From positions 372,001 through 436,000 of the forward strand of contig JAHBYW010000004.1 in the NCBI GenBank assembly GCA_019635755.1: DNA of 64,000 nt, written 5' to 3'. Shown here piece after piece: positions 1 to 9,478 of this stretch. The first letter of the stretch is position 1. The number at the start of each line of letters is the position of its first letter. Both the position numbers and the translations under genes were made by a program. The DNA comes from Rhizobiaceae bacterium. GTDB lineage: Bacteria; Pseudomonadota; Alphaproteobacteria; Rhizobiales; Rhizobiaceae. The notes under the pieces were generated by a model. The model ran no database searches. It had not been told where the DNA came from and saw nothing but the letters and a program-made list of their open reading frames with translations.

Positions 1-1
1 C

Positions 2-520
2 CCGATGTCGGCGCGTTCGTCGGGCCGCGATTTCGGCCGCGATCTCCAGAACTGCGAAGCGATGTGCCCCGGCACGGAGATGCAGCTCTACTATCAGGGG
101 GCCAACGCCGAGAACTCGGACGAAATGGTGTCGGCGGCCAGCGGCGAGGCCTACATGTCGCTGCCGACCGCCTATCAGTACAAGCAGGTCGGCGTCGACC
201 GGCCTGCCGGTTGCGGCTGCAACCCCACCAAGGGTTTCGCCCTTCTTGGCGACGGCGCCAAGCCGGTCGACGATCGCACCGCGAGTATCCCCCTGCCGGC
301 CGGTCGTCCCGATCCGGCCGCCGACCCGGAGACCATCGCCAATCTCGAAGGCGGTCTCGACGCCGCGACTGTCGGCCGCCTCTTGAAGCCCAAGGCCGCA
401 TTGGCCGCTCCGCCGGTCGACCCGGCCGACCGCAAGGTCAGGGTCGTCGGGCCAGCGTTCCTGCCCGACCAAGAAGGGGCAATAGATCTGCGAGCTCCGG
501 GCCAGAAGAAAGTCCAGTGA
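2..520 (+). CDS. DUF2865 family protein, C-terminal part
   Basis: The gene enters from the left edge, so only its last ~172 codons are visible. The reading frame is open from base 2, and an in-frame ATG at 5 is unlikely to be the true start. The part seen carries the Cys-rich core of DUF2865 proteins: an NCEAMCPG segment, a MVS...[11 protein letters not shown] stretch, and a C-G-C-N motif near residue 70. The remainder is Pro/Ala-rich and low in complexity, as is usual for the tail of these rhizobial exported proteins. Function is unknown. Its 3' end overlaps the 3' end of the convergent gltX by 83 bases. Confidence 0.75.
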   Translation, partial: PMSARSSGRDFGRDLQNCEAMCPGTEMQLYYQGANAENSDEMVSAASGEAYMSLPTAYQYKQVGVDRPAGCGCNPTKGFALLGDGAKPVDDRTASIPLPAGRPDPAADPETIANLEGGLDAATVGRLLKPKAALAAPPVDPADRKVRVVGPAFLPDQEGAIDLRAPGQKKVQ

Positions 521-1811
521 GCGCCAGCCTTAGCGGCGCGAAGAGGGCCTTTCCCTTGCGCCCACTGGCTTCTTTCACCCGCTCGGTCCAGACCTTCCAC
601 GTGCCGTGATCCCAGGGTTCGGGCGGCAACATGTCGAAGGCGTCGCGGACGAAGCCAATATCCTCGTCCGAAAACGCTGGTGCGGCATCCGGTCCCTGAT
701 CGACGATCCGCCACCATCGGGCGGCGTCCGAAACACGGTCGAGATTGCCCCGGACGGCCAGCCACAGCGCTTCCGCCCTGTCCGCAGGCACGCCGGAGCG
801 TGCCAGCCGATCGCGGACGTCTTCGTACGGCATCTGGTGGATCAGCGCGCGATTGAGCTGGACGAGATCGGCCGGATCGAACTTGGAGGCGGAATGCGAG
901 GTCCGCTCCAGGTCGAAGTGGGTGGCGAGCGCCTCCATCGACGGCATCGCTGAAACATTCTCGGACGTCCCGATCAGGACTGCCAGCGAGGCGACCGCCA
1001 TGGGCTCGATCCCGTCCTCGGCGAGGCTCTTCACCGAGAGCGCCCCGGTCCGCTTCGACAAACCCTCGCCGGAGGCGGCCGTCAGCAGATTGTGATGGCC
1101 GAACACGGGCGACTGGGTCCCGAGCGCGTGAAACAGGGCAATCTGAACACCGGTGTTGGTAACGTGATCGTCGCCGCGGATGATGTGGCTGATGCCGAGG
1201 TCCGCGTCGTCGACGACCGACGTGAAGGTGTAGAGATAGGTGCCGTCGGCGCGCACCATAACCGGGTCGGACAGCGATGCGAGGTCGACGGTCTCCTCGC
1301 CGCGCACGAGATCGTGCCAGCGTACCTCGGTGCGGCGCGGCTGGGCGGGATCGCCGTCGAAATTCGGCAGCAGGAACCGCCAGTACGGCGTGCGGCCTTC
1401 CGCTTCCAGCGCCGCCCGCTCCTCCCCGGTCAGCCTCAGCGCCTCGCGTCCGTAAACCGGCGGCAGGCGGCGCGAGAGGCGCACCTTGCGCCGCAGTTCC
1501 AGTTCTTCCGCAGTCTCGTAGCAGGGGTAGAGCAGCCCCGCCGCCTTCAGCCGGTCGGCGGCGGCGGCATAGGTGTCGAAACGCGCCGACTGGTGGACGG
1601 TGACGTCGGGGCGGATCCCCAGCCAGTGCAGGTCGGTCTGGATTTGGTCCGCATATTCCTGGCGCGAACGGGCGACGTCCGTGTCGTCGAAGCGCAGGAT
1701 GAAACGCCCACCCGATTTCAGAGCGAACAGCCAGTTGAACAGGGCGGTCCGCGCGTTGCCGATGTGGATGTTGCCGGTGGGGGACGGCGCGAAGCGGACG
1801 GTCACGGTCAT
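438..1811 (-). CDS. gltX: Glutamate--tRNA ligase
   Basis: Class I aminoacyl-tRNA synthetase, 457 aa, which charges tRNA with glutamate in the cytosol. The Rossmann catalytic core has HIGN at residues 16-19 (HIGH motif) and LSKR at 251-254 (KMSKS motif), with an RGDDH motif near 212. The length fits the bacterial GluRS family. Alphaproteobacteria often encode two GltX paralogues and form Gln-tRNA through GatCAB, so whether this copy acts on tRNA-Glu, tRNA-Gln or both cannot be read from the sequence. It lies 49 bases downstream of an MFS gene on the same strand, and its C-terminal codons overlap a convergent DUF2865 gene. Confidence 0.95.
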   Translation of the reverse strand: MTVTVRFAPSPTGNIHIGNARTALFNWLFALKSGGRFILRFDDTDVARSRQEYADQIQTDLHWLGIRPDVTVHQSARFDTYAAAADRLKAAGLLYPCYETAEELELRRKVRLSRRLPPVYGREALRLTGEERAALEAEGRTPYWRFLLPNFDGDPAQPRRTEVRWHDLVRGEETVDLASLSDPVMVRADGTYLYTFTSVVDDADLGISHIIRGDDHVTNTGVQIALFHALGTQSPVFGHHNLLTAASGEGLSKRTGALSVKSLAEDGIEPMAVASLAVLIGTSENVSAMPSMEALATHFDLERTSHSASKFDPADLVQLNRALIHQMPYEDVRDRLARSGVPADRAEALWLAVRGNLDRVSDAARWWRIVDQGPDAAPAFSDEDIGFVRDAFDMLPPEPWDHGTWKVWTERVKEASGRKGKALFAPLRLALTGLSSGPELADLLPLLGRAGTLARRP

Positions 1812-1860
1812 GGCGCTCGCCTATCCGAAGGCACCAGCCTTGGCAACGCACGCGGTCTGG

Positions 1861-3096
1861 CTACGGGGCGGTTGCGGCGGGGTTCTGCTCGAGAGCCCGC
1901 GCCCTGGCGCGCACCGACACATAGGCCAACACCAGCGAGGCCGCGAAGCAATACAGCCCCATCGCGATGAGTTGCCCGGGATAGGGAACGCCGATGTCGA
2001 TCAGATAGCCGGTCAGGCCCGGCCCCAGCGCCGTCGCGAACACACCCCACGCGACCAGCAGCGCCCGGATCGAGCCCAGATGCTTCAATCCGTAGATTTC
2101 CGGCCAGACCGCGCCGAACAGCGTCGTCGACAGCCCGTTCGCCATGCCGATCAGCGCCATGAAGGCGAACGGCACCCAGGGAGCCGAGGCGAGCCCCAGG
2201 AGCAGCGCCGCGCAGCCAAGCGGGATCAGCACGAAGGGCAGAAGCGCCAGGCCCGAAAAGCGGTCGATCAGATGACCGGAGATCAGCGTGAACGTGCTGT
2301 TGACGACCGCCCAGACGACAAAGGCCGACGCGAATACCTCCATCGACCAGCCGCGCAGTTCGATCAAATAGACCTGGTGGAACATGGCGACGGTCGCGAT
2401 GAAGCCCGGCGCCATGTAGCCCAGCAGTGTCAGGTAGAAGAGCGGATCGCGCAGCACCTCGGCGCGCGTCCAGTCGCGCGCGTCGACGATGCGCGGCACC
2501 GGGTCGGAACTCCTCGGCGCACGGCTGACGGAGGTCAGCGTGGCGAGCAGAGGGATCATCACCACAAGCAGCGACGCGGCAACCAGCCAGCCATTCCGCC
2601 AGCCGATGGCGAGCGCCAGCCAGACGAAGGTGTTGGCGTAGACCGCGTCGCCGACATTGTGTCCGACCACGACCAGCGACAGTGCCTTGCCGCGTTGCGC
2701 CGAGAACCAGCGGGCGGTCGCGGTGTAGGCCGTGTGCGTCGCCATGCCCTGCCCGAACAGCCGCAGCAGGTAGATCGCGAGGATCAGCGTGACGATATGC
2801 GCCGACAGGGACATGAGCGTGGCGGCCAGCGCCAGCATGAAGAGAACGAAGATCACGACCTTGCGGGCGGTCCAGCGGTCGATGATCTGCCCGAGATAGG
2901 ACAGCGTCAGCGCGCTGCCCAGCGTGCCGACCATGTAGACCGCGCCCCAGCCGCCGTTTGAGAGGCCGTATTCAGTCCGGACATGTCCCGCCGACACGCC
3001 GATGAAGATCGTCTGTCCCGTCGTGGAGAGAAACGTCAGCAGGAAGCCTGCGCCGATCCAGCGGGCGTTGTCTCGGATGAAGGTGATGTACGACAT
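1861..3096 (-). CDS. MFS transporter
   Basis: Inner-membrane major facilitator of about 411 aa with roughly twelve hydrophobic segments. The typical cytoplasmic loop GQIIDRWTARK lies between TM2 and TM3, and GHLIDRFSG occupies the equivalent place in the second half. I start at the ATG at 3096 (MSYITF); a TTG six bases upstream is in frame but less likely. The substrate is not recognisable; the sequence resembles oxalate/formate- or monocarboxylate-like MFS members only in general layout. It precedes gltX by 49 bases on the same strand, with no functional link evident. Confidence 0.85.
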   Translation of the reverse strand: MSYITFIRDNARWIGAGFLLTFLSTTGQTIFIGVSAGHVRTEYGLSNGGWGAVYMVGTLGSALTLSYLGQIIDRWTARKVVIFVLFMLALAATLMSLSAHIVTLILAIYLLRLFGQGMATHTAYTATARWFSAQRGKALSLVVVGHNVGDAVYANTFVWLALAIGWRNGWLVAASLLVVMIPLLATLTSVSRAPRSSDPVPRIVDARDWTRAEVLRDPLFYLTLLGYMAPGFIATVAMFHQVYLIELRGWSMEVFASAFVVWAVVNSTFTLISGHLIDRFSGLALLPFVLIPLGCAALLLGLASAPWVPFAFMALIGMANGLSTTLFGAVWPEIYGLKHLGSIRALLVAWGVFATALGPGLTGYLIDIGVPYPGQLIAMGLYCFAASLVLAYVSVRARARALEQNPAATAP

Positions 3097-3220
3097 GGGC
3101 AAGGACCGGCGGGCAAGCCATGCCGGTTCGGCGCGTTCCCGTCAAATGCCGGCATGCACGGGACTGTGGAGTGTGCGGCCGGCCCGAAGATCCGTGGCGG
3201 GAAAGCTAGCCCCGCGGGCG

Positions 3221-3631
3221 CTAGCGGATCCTGCGCGTCATCCGCATGGAATTGGCATCGACGAGCCGTTCGAAGCCGAACGGTTCGTAGAGCCCGTGCG
3301 CGTCGCGCGTGTTGAGGCTCCATGTCCCGACGCGGGCGAGGTCCGGGTGGTCGACGAACGCCCGCACGAGGCGCTTGCCGATGCCCTGGCGGCGGAAATC
3401 GGGCCATACCATCAGGTCGCACAGATGCGCGAAGAACACCCGGTCCGTGACGCAGCGGCCGAAGCCGACCTGCCGGCCCTCGATGAACGCGCCGCAGCAC
3501 AGCGAATTGGCGAATGCCTGCATCTGGTCGCCCTCGCTGCGACCCTTGCCCCAGTAGCTTTCGCCGACTAGTGCCGCCGCCGCGACGAAGTCGATGCGCA
3601 GCAGATCAAAGCTGATTTCGACGTCAGCCAT
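3221..3631 (-). CDS. GNAT family N-acetyltransferase
   Basis: Small cytosolic acyltransferase of 136 aa. The acetyl-CoA-binding motif A is visible as WPDFRRQGIGKRLV (Q/RxxGxG/A loop), followed by a YEPFGFERL motif B typical of GNATs. Its acceptor is unknown. The start at 3631 (MADVEIS) is chosen because GGAG lies 8 bases upstream; the in-frame codon at 3643 is TTG. It sits 25 bases downstream of nadE on the same strand and is probably co-transcribed with it. Confidence 0.85.
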   Translation of the reverse strand: MADVEISFDLLRIDFVAAAALVGESYWGKGRSEGDQMQAFANSLCCGAFIEGRQVGFGRCVTDRVFFAHLCDLMVWPDFRRQGIGKRLVRAFVDHPDLARVGTWSLNTRDAHGLYEPFGFERLVDANSMRMTRRIR

Positions 3632-3656
3632 GTAAATCTCCAACCCGTGGAGGCGC

Positions 3657-5339
3657 TTAGCCGCGGTCCCTGAACCTGTTCGTGATCGGGTAACGGCGGT
3701 CGCGACCGAAGTTCTTCTTGGTGATCTTGACCCCGGGTGCCGCCTGCCGCCGCTTGTATTCGGCTATATAGAGCATGTTCTCGACGCGCGTGACCGTTTC
3801 GCGCGCATGGCCGCGCCTGACGATCTCGTCGACCCCCATCTCGTTCTCGACGAGGCATTCGAGGATGTCGTCCAGCACGGGATAGGGCGGCAGCGAGTCC
3901 TGGTCCGTCTGGTTTTCGCGGAGCTCCGCCGAGGGCGCCTTGTCCAGGATGTTTTTCGGGATCACCTCGCCGGTGGGACCGAGTGCGCCTGGTGGGACAT
4001 GCCCGTTCCGCCATGCCGACAGCGCGTAGACCTGCATCTTGTACAGATCCTTGATCGGGTTGAACCCGCCGTTCATGTCGCCGTAAAGCGTGGCATAGCC
4101 GACCGACATCTCCGACTTGTTGCCGGTGGTGACAACCATCGAGCCGAACTTGTTCGAGATCGCCATCAGGATCGTACCGCGCGCGCGGCTCTGGAGGTTT
4201 TCCTCGGTGATGCCCGGTTTCGTGCCCTCGAAGAGCTGCGTCAGCGCGTGGGAAAAGCCGTCCACGGGTTCGAAGATCGGTACGATGTCGTACCGGCAGC
4301 CGAGCGCACGGGCGCAGTCCTCGGCGTCCTTGAAGGAGTCCTTCGAGGTGTAGCGGTACGGCATCATCACGCAGCGCACGCGCTCTTCCCCGAGCGCATC
4401 GACGGCCAGCGCTGCACAGATGGCGGAATCGATGCCGCCCGAGAGGCCGAGCACGACGTTCTTGAAGCCGTTCTTGTTCACATAGTCGCGCAGGCCGAGC
4501 ATGCAGGCGCGGTAGTCGGCCTCCTCGCGCTCGGGCACCTTGGACATCGGGCCGTCAACGCAGACCCAGCCCTCGCCCAGGCGCTTCCAGGTTGTGACCG
4601 AGACGAACTCCTCGAACTGGCTCATCTGGAATGCGAGCGACCTGTCGGCCTGGATCGCAAAGGATGCGCCGTCGAAGATCAGTTCGTCCTGACCGCCAAG
4701 CTGGTTGGCGTAGAGCATCGGCAGCCCGGTCTCGATCACCTGCTTGATGACGATCTGGTGGCGCACGTCGATCTTGGCGCGGTAATAGGGCGAGCCGTTC
4801 GGCACCAGCAGGATCTCAGCGCCGCTCTCGGCCAGCGTCTCGCAAACGGCGAGTTCGCCCCAGATGTCCTCGCAGATCGGAATGCCGATGCGCACGCCGC
4901 GGAAGTTGACCGGCCCGGGCATGTCGGGACCGGCCTGGAAGACGCGTTTCTCGTCGAACTCGCCATAGTTCGGCAGGTCGATCTTGAACCGCTCGGCAAG
5001 AATCCTGCCGCCGTCGGCGACGACGATCGAATTGTGGGTCCCGGACTTGCGCTTCAGCGGCGTGCCGATGATGACGCCCGGGCCGCCATCGGCCGTATCG
5101 AGCGCAAAATCCGCGACCGCGTTCTCGCAGGCCTTGAGGAAGGCCGGCTTGAGCACGAGATCTTCCGGCGGATAGCCGGCGATGAACAGTTCGGTGAACA
5201 GCACCAGATCGGCGCCGTGACGCGCCGCGTCCGCCCTCGCCTCTCGCGCCTTGGCGAGGTTGCCGGCGACATCGCCGACGATCGGATTGAGCTGTGCGAC
5301 CGCGATGCGAAGGACGTCGGGAGCAGGTGTGCTGGCCAT
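3657..5339 (-). CDS. nadE: NAD(+) synthase, glutamine-hydrolysing
   Basis: Last step of NAD biosynthesis: ATP-dependent amidation of nicotinic acid adenine dinucleotide using ammonia from glutamine. 560 aa in two domains. The N-terminal nitrilase-fold glutaminase (residues ~8-260) shows the Glu-Lys-Cys triad at E50, K119 and C156 (ICEDIW). The C-terminal synthetase has the PP-loop SGGIDSA near residue 300. The length is normal for the compact bacterial two-domain enzyme. Transcribed with the downstream GNAT; the 3-methyladenine glycosylase gene ends 38 bases upstream. Confidence 0.96.
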   Translation of the reverse strand: MASTPAPDVLRIAVAQLNPIVGDVAGNLAKAREARADAARHGADLVLFTELFIAGYPPEDLVLKPAFLKACENAVADFALDTADGGPGVIIGTPLKRKSGTHNSIVVADGGRILAERFKIDLPNYGEFDEKRVFQAGPDMPGPVNFRGVRIGIPICEDIWGELAVCETLAESGAEILLVPNGSPYYRAKIDVRHQIVIKQVIETGLPMLYANQLGGQDELIFDGASFAIQADRSLAFQMSQFEEFVSVTTWKRLGEGWVCVDGPMSKVPEREEADYRACMLGLRDYVNKNGFKNVVLGLSGGIDSAICAALAVDALGEERVRCVMMPYRYTSKDSFKDAEDCARALGCRYDIVPIFEPVDGFSHALTQLFEGTKPGITEENLQSRARGTILMAISNKFGSMVVTTGNKSEMSVGYATLYGDMNGGFNPIKDLYKMQVYALSAWRNGHVPPGALGPTGEVIPKNILDKAPSAELRENQTDQDSLPPYPVLDDILECLVENEMGVDEIVRRGHARETVTRVENMLYIAEYKRRQAAPGVKITKKNFGRDRRYPITNRFRDRG

Positions 5340-5377
5340 GCCCGAGGCTTAGCGTGGCCCGCCGGGACGCGCAACGA

Positions 5378-6091
5378 TCACTCGCCCATGTAGCGCCTCA
5401 ACTCGTCCGCGCTCCGGTTCTCGCCGATGGACAGCGACAGGATGCGGCCGATATGGCTGCGCGGCAGGCCTGTCTGCTTCGCCCAGGCGTTCATCTGGTC
5501 CTGGACCTTCTTCAGGTCTTTCTGCGAGGTCGGGTTCTCGGCGATGTCGAGCCCGGCATCGCGCAGGGCGAGTACGAAGTCGCCGGAGACGATGAACCCG
5601 TCCCAGCCCAGCCAGCGCAAGAGATACTGGCCGGTGTTGCCGCCGAGCCGGCTGCCGTTCTTGCCGAGGAACGTCATCAGCCCGACCTGGTCGTCGGCCG
5701 GCCACGCCGCGAGGAACCGGCCGAACCCGCCGTGCTCCCTGGAGACCCGATCGACGAAAGCGGCATTTTCGCGCACTGACCTGATCTTTTGCGGGTTGCG
5801 GACGATGTGCTCGTCTCTGGCCAGCCCCTCCCAGAACTCGTCGGGCTGGAACAGGAGCTTCTTCGGCTCGAAACCGAGGAACGCCGCCTCAAATCCCGGC
5901 CATTTCTGCTCGATGACCCGCCACACGAAGCCGGCCGCGAACACCCGTTCCGCCATCGTCGAGAGGATGCGGTCGTCGCTGATCTTCGACAGTTTGGCGT
6001 TGTCCAGCGCCGGCCCGAGCAGCGATGCCAGGACCTTGTCCCCGCCTTTGCGGTCGGCTGCCCGCTTGCGGATCGATGCGAAGCTTTTCAT
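5378..6091 (-). CDS. 3-methyladenine DNA glycosylase (Tag-like)
   Basis: Base-excision-repair glycosylase of 237 aa related to the Tag/HhH-GPD group, which removes 3-methyladenine from alkylated DNA. The N-terminal segment MAERVFAAGFVWRVIEQKW followed by F..AFLGFEPKKL matches the Tag fold, and later a FLGKNGSRLGGNTGQY region fits the helix-hairpin region. The protein is longer than classical Tag (~190 aa) and lacks an obvious four-ligand zinc site, so it belongs to a divergent subfamily. A single gene divergent from the DUF1003 gene. Confidence 0.75.
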   Translation of the reverse strand: MKSFASIRKRAADRKGGDKVLASLLGPALDNAKLSKISDDRILSTMAERVFAAGFVWRVIEQKWPGFEAAFLGFEPKKLLFQPDEFWEGLARDEHIVRNPQKIRSVRENAAFVDRVSREHGGFGRFLAAWPADDQVGLMTFLGKNGSRLGGNTGQYLLRWLGWDGFIVSGDFVLALRDAGLDIAENPTSQKDLKKVQDQMNAWAKQTGLPRSHIGRILSLSIGENRSADELRRYMGE

Positions 6092-6160
6092 CCTGCAATA
6101 CCTCTTCGTGGCCGATGATCATCACCGGTTGCCGGACCGCGCAAGAGCCGAGAGGTTGCC

Positions 6161-6712
6161 ATGAAGAAGACCGTCGACGATCTCGCCTCACAGTTCCTTG
6201 ATGCCACCGAAGTGGGCATCGCGGAAACAAAGGTGCTGAGGAGTGCCATCGACCGCAAGGCGCTGTCGCACGACGCCGGCGCAGCCTTCGAGCGGCAGTC
6301 GACCCTCGGAGAGCGCCTCGCCGACGGGATCGCACGCGTCGGCGGCTCGTGGAGCTTCATCGTCAGCTTCCTTTTGTTCCTCGTGGTCTGGACTGCGGCG
6401 AACGCCTGGCTCTTGGGCGCAGAGCAGTTCGACCCCTACCCCTTCGTGTTCCTGAACCTGGTGCTGTCCATGCTGGCCGCGATCCAGGCGCCGATCATCA
6501 TGATGTCGCAGAACCGGCAGGCAGCGCGCGACCGGGTCGACGCCGCGCACGACTACGAGGTCAACCTGAAGGCGGAGATCGAGATCATGGCGCTGCATGA
6601 GAAGCTCGACGAGCTGAGGCACCGGGAACTCGTCAAGGTGCACGACGACGTCGCCCGCATGGCGGAGGCGATCGCCCGCATCGAGGCGAGGCTGGTGGCC
6701 CGCCCGTCGTGA
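6161..6712 (+). CDS. DUF1003 domain membrane protein
   Basis: 183 aa. The DUF1003 signature is clear: a soluble N-terminus, two hydrophobic segments at about residues 65-85 and 95-115 (FPYPFVFLNLVLSM-type core followed by QAPIIMMSQNRQ), then a charged helical tail rich in Glu/Arg that looks coiled-coil. The family is common in proteobacteria and has no established function. GAGAGG lies just upstream of the ATG. Its stop overlaps the GTG of the DedA gene (GTGA), so the two are translationally coupled. Confidence 0.85.
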   Translation: MKKTVDDLASQFLDATEVGIAETKVLRSAIDRKALSHDAGAAFERQSTLGERLADGIARVGGSWSFIVSFLLFLVVWTAANAWLLGAEQFDPYPFVFLNLVLSMLAAIQAPIIMMSQNRQAARDRVDAAHDYEVNLKAEIEIMALHEKLDELRHRELVKVHDDVARMAEAIARIEARLVARPS

Positions 6713-7293
6713 GCGACACCTTCCACCTCCTGATTGAACGCTACGGGCTGATCGCCCTCTTCCTGACCTCGCTGATCGAAGGAGAAGCGGCCGCGCTGCT
6801 CGGCGGGTTCTTCGCGCACCAGAACGCCTTCGGCCTCGGAGCGGCGATCGCCGCCTGCTCGCTCGGAGCCTTCGTGTCCGACTTCGCCTTCTTCATCGCC
6901 GGGCGCCGATACGCTGGCACCGCCAGAGTTCAAAGGCTGATGGGCCGACCGGGCTTCGCCCACGCCCTGCGCCTCGTCGGCGCCTACCCGCGGAGCTTCG
7001 CTTTCACCCGGCGCTTCGTCTACGGCCTGCGGCTGCCGACCGGCGTGGCGCTCGGCCTGACAGACATGCCTGCCGCCACGTTCGGGCTGATCAATGCCTT
7101 TTCCTCAATTCTCTGGGCGATCCTTGCCTGCTGGCTGGGGTATGCGTTCGGGCTGGGTGTCGAGCGCATGATCGGCGACGCGCTCCAGCGCCACGAGAGC
7201 CTGCTCATCGGCATGGTCCTGGCCGGCGGCGGCCTGGTCGCGCTGTGGTGGCTGGCGCGCCGCCTTGCGCGCCGCCGCCGAGAATCGGATTGA
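6709..7293 (+). CDS. DedA/VTT-family membrane protein
   Basis: 194 aa inner-membrane protein of the DedA (SNARE-associated, VTT) family, whose members act in lipid-carrier or phospholipid flipping and envelope homeostasis. Visible are the E-GE-A segment after the first helix (SLIEGEAAALLGGF), a central loop with FTRRFVYGLRLPTGVALG corresponding to the conserved F-R-x(3)-R...G region, and a C-terminal helix followed by an Arg-rich tail. It begins with GTG overlapping the DUF1003 stop codon. Confidence 0.85.
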   Translation: MSDTFHLLIERYGLIALFLTSLIEGEAAALLGGFFAHQNAFGLGAAIAACSLGAFVSDFAFFIAGRRYAGTARVQRLMGRPGFAHALRLVGAYPRSFAFTRRFVYGLRLPTGVALGLTDMPAATFGLINAFSSILWAILACWLGYAFGLGVERMIGDALQRHESLLIGMVLAGGGLVALWWLARRLARRRRESD

Positions 7294-7312
7294 ACGGGCC
7301 GGAGGTGGCGTC

Positions 7313-7726
7313 TCAGGAACCGGCCGCGAACTGCGGAAGCCCGTCGTCGATCTCGTAGTAGTCGCCCTTGTCGCCGACAAAGATGTGCATCTGGCCTTCC
7401 AGGCCGCTCGGCGTCTCGAAGGCGCCGGCCATGATGGACGTGCGGGCTGCGCCGTCCGGCTTCCAGAACAGCACCGACCCGCAGATGCGGCAGAAGCCGC
7501 GCTTGGCGTCCGCCGACGCGGCGAACCACGTCACGTTTTCGGCGCCTTCGACCTCCAGGTCGCGATCGGCGGACGCGGTGGCGGCCACGAAATGGCCCGT
7601 CTGCCGCCGGCACTGGGTGCAATGGCAGTAGATGATGCCGCGTAGCGCACCGCGCGCCGTGAAGCGAACCGCGCCGCAGAGGCACGAGCCCTTCCGCTCG
7701 GTTGCCGAACCCGAAGCCGCGCCCAT
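7313..7726 (-). CDS. GFA family (glutathione-dependent formaldehyde-activating-like) protein
   Basis: 137 aa zinc protein of the GFA/DUF636 family. The characteristic cysteines are present: CLCGAVRF (C15, C17), CHCTQCRR (C34, C36, C39) and FCRICGS (C79, C82), which bind two zinc ions in the Gfa fold. Most members are not proven formaldehyde activators, so the substrate is open. I take the ATG at 7726; an open frame continues upstream but lies antisense to the glutamine synthetase gene. Confidence 0.88.
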   Translation of the reverse strand: MGAASGSATERKGSCLCGAVRFTARGALRGIIYCHCTQCRRQTGHFVAATASADRDLEVEGAENVTWFAASADAKRGFCRICGSVLFWKPDGAARTSIMAGAFETPSGLEGQMHIFVGDKGDYYEIDDGLPQFAAGS

Positions 7727-7860
7727 GCGATGCCCTCCCGCCTTCGAAACAGCGCGACCATCGCCGAGATTGCCGTGCCGTGACCCGACAGATGCGACGC
7801 CGGGGTGACGCCCGCGCGCCCAGCCGCTAGGCTCTGGGCCGTCGAGCAAATGGGGGAGAC

Positions 7861-9213
7861 ATGGCGGCGGCAAGCGAACTGAAGGCCTTCCTGAAGGCCA
7901 ATCCGGGCACCACGCATTGCGATGCCATTCTCTTCGACCTTTGCGGCAACGCCTATGGCAAGCGGCTGCCGCGCGCCCACCTGGAAAGGTTCTTCGACGG
8001 CGGCTCGCCGATCTGCGCCGCCATGTCGCTGGTCGACGTGCAGGGCAACACGGCGGACCCGATGGGGCACGGCTTCTCCGACGGAGACCCCGATGCCAAC
8101 ATCCGGCCGGTTCCCGGCACGCTGGTGCCGGTTCCGTGGAATCCCGGCCTTGCCCAGGTCGTGTGCGAGCCCGCGAACGCCGCGACAGGCGACGCGTTCT
8201 GGTACGACCCGCGCACGGTCCTGACACGCACCGTCGAGATCGTCCATGCGGCGGGCTGGCGGCCGGTGATCGCCGCCGAACTCGAGTTCTACCTGATCGA
8301 TTTCCAGCGCGGCGACGGCGGCGCGCCGCAGCCGGTGGTGTCGCCACGGACGGGACGCACCGAAGGTGCCGGCAAGGTCCTGTCCCTGGCCAAGCTGGAT
8401 GAGTACCAGCCAGTCATCACTGCGATGGAGGCGGCCTGCAGGGCGCAGAACATTCCTTCTTCCACGATCATTTCCGAATACGGCGCGGGCCAGTTCGAGA
8501 TCAACCTGGAACACCGCGACGATCCCATCCGCGCCGCCGACGACGCGTGCCTCCTGAGGCGCGTCGTGCAGTCGGTGGCGCGCGAATTCGGCATGGAGGC
8601 GACCTTCATGTCGAAACCCTTCCCCGACCAGGCCGGCAGCGGCCTGCACGTCCACGCCTCGATGCTGGACGCCAAGGGCAGGAACGTCTTCGACAGCCGT
8701 GCCAAGGATGGCGAAACGATGCTGGGCCATGCCGTCGCCGGCCTGCAGGCGACGATGGCCGAGGCGATGGCGATCTTTGCACCCAACATCAACGTCTTCC
8801 GGCGCTTCAAGGCCAACAACTTCACGCCCGTCACGCGCGATTGGGGCGAGAACAACCGCTCCGTCGCGTTCCGCGTGCCTGTGTCGACCGGCGCGGCGCG
8901 GCGGGTCGAGCACCGTATCTCCGGCGCCGAGGCCAATCCCTACCTGGTCATCGCCGCCGTCATCGCCGGCATGCATCATGGGCTGGAAAATCGTCTCGAT
9001 CCCGGCGAGAAATTCGCCGGCAATGCCGGTGCCGCCGTCGACGAGGCCTTGCCGCTCACGCCTTGGGATTCTCTACGCGCCCTGCGCGCAGCGACCATCC
9101 TGCCGCGCTGGCTGGGCAAGGATTACCCCGCAATCTATGCGAGCGTGAAGGAAGCCGAGTTCGCCGCGTTAATGGACGCGGTCTCGCCACGCGAGTACGA
9201 GTGGTACCTCTAG
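7861..9213 (+). CDS. Glutamine synthetase family protein (gamma-glutamylpolyamine synthetase-like)
   Basis: 450 aa ATP-dependent gamma-glutamyl ligase of the glutamine-synthetase superfamily. Metal and substrate motifs are visible: AELEFYL, GAGQFEINLEHRD, GSGLHVHASM and RVEHRISGAEANPYL. The sequence looks closer to PuuA/GlnT-like enzymes, which glutamylate polyamines or other amines, than to GlnA: it lacks the C-terminal adenylylation loop of GlnA. A GGGGGAG Shine-Dalgarno lies 4 bases upstream of the ATG. No puu genes flank it, so the amine acceptor is an inference left open. Confidence 0.85.
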   Translation: MAAASELKAFLKANPGTTHCDAILFDLCGNAYGKRLPRAHLERFFDGGSPICAAMSLVDVQGNTADPMGHGFSDGDPDANIRPVPGTLVPVPWNPGLAQVVCEPANAATGDAFWYDPRTVLTRTVEIVHAAGWRPVIAAELEFYLIDFQRGDGGAPQPVVSPRTGRTEGAGKVLSLAKLDEYQPVITAMEAACRAQNIPSSTIISEYGAGQFEINLEHRDDPIRAADDACLLRRVVQSVAREFGMEATFMSKPFPDQAGSGLHVHASMLDAKGRNVFDSRAKDGETMLGHAVAGLQATMAEAMAIFAPNINVFRRFKANNFTPVTRDWGENNRSVAFRVPVSTGAARRVEHRISGAEANPYLVIAAVIAGMHHGLENRLDPGEKFAGNAGAAVDEALPLTPWDSLRALRAATILPRWLGKDYPAIYASVKEAEFAALMDAVSPREYEWYL

Positions 9214-9478
9214 GGAAGATCGGCAACCAACGGTTAAGCCTGTCTGCAACATCAGGTCGCGGCCCCGGCCGCGGCAGCCACCTTTCCGCGAACCCGGCGA
9301 TCACGCCCGGCCGCCTTTTAAGGAAACTTTAGCGGCGGAGGTCTATGCCTTCCCTCAGGCGAGGCCGCTTCTCTGTGTATCGCGGGTGGGAAGCCGCGGG
9401 AGCGCATAGCACAGGCTCGCCAGCCGAACGCGCCAGGGTCGGAAACGGCGCGCCGGCAAGCTCGAGGGGTAGAGCGGC

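Noticed and set aside
175-1851. 558-codon frame opposite DUF2865 and overlapping gltX on the same strand
   Set aside because: Shadow frame of gltX; gltX has HIGN and LSKR motifs in the correct frame.
9255-9275. GC-rich dyad after the glutamine synthetase-like gene
   Set aside because: GCGGCC-N2-GGCCGC is short, has no T tract, and is expected by chance at this GC content.
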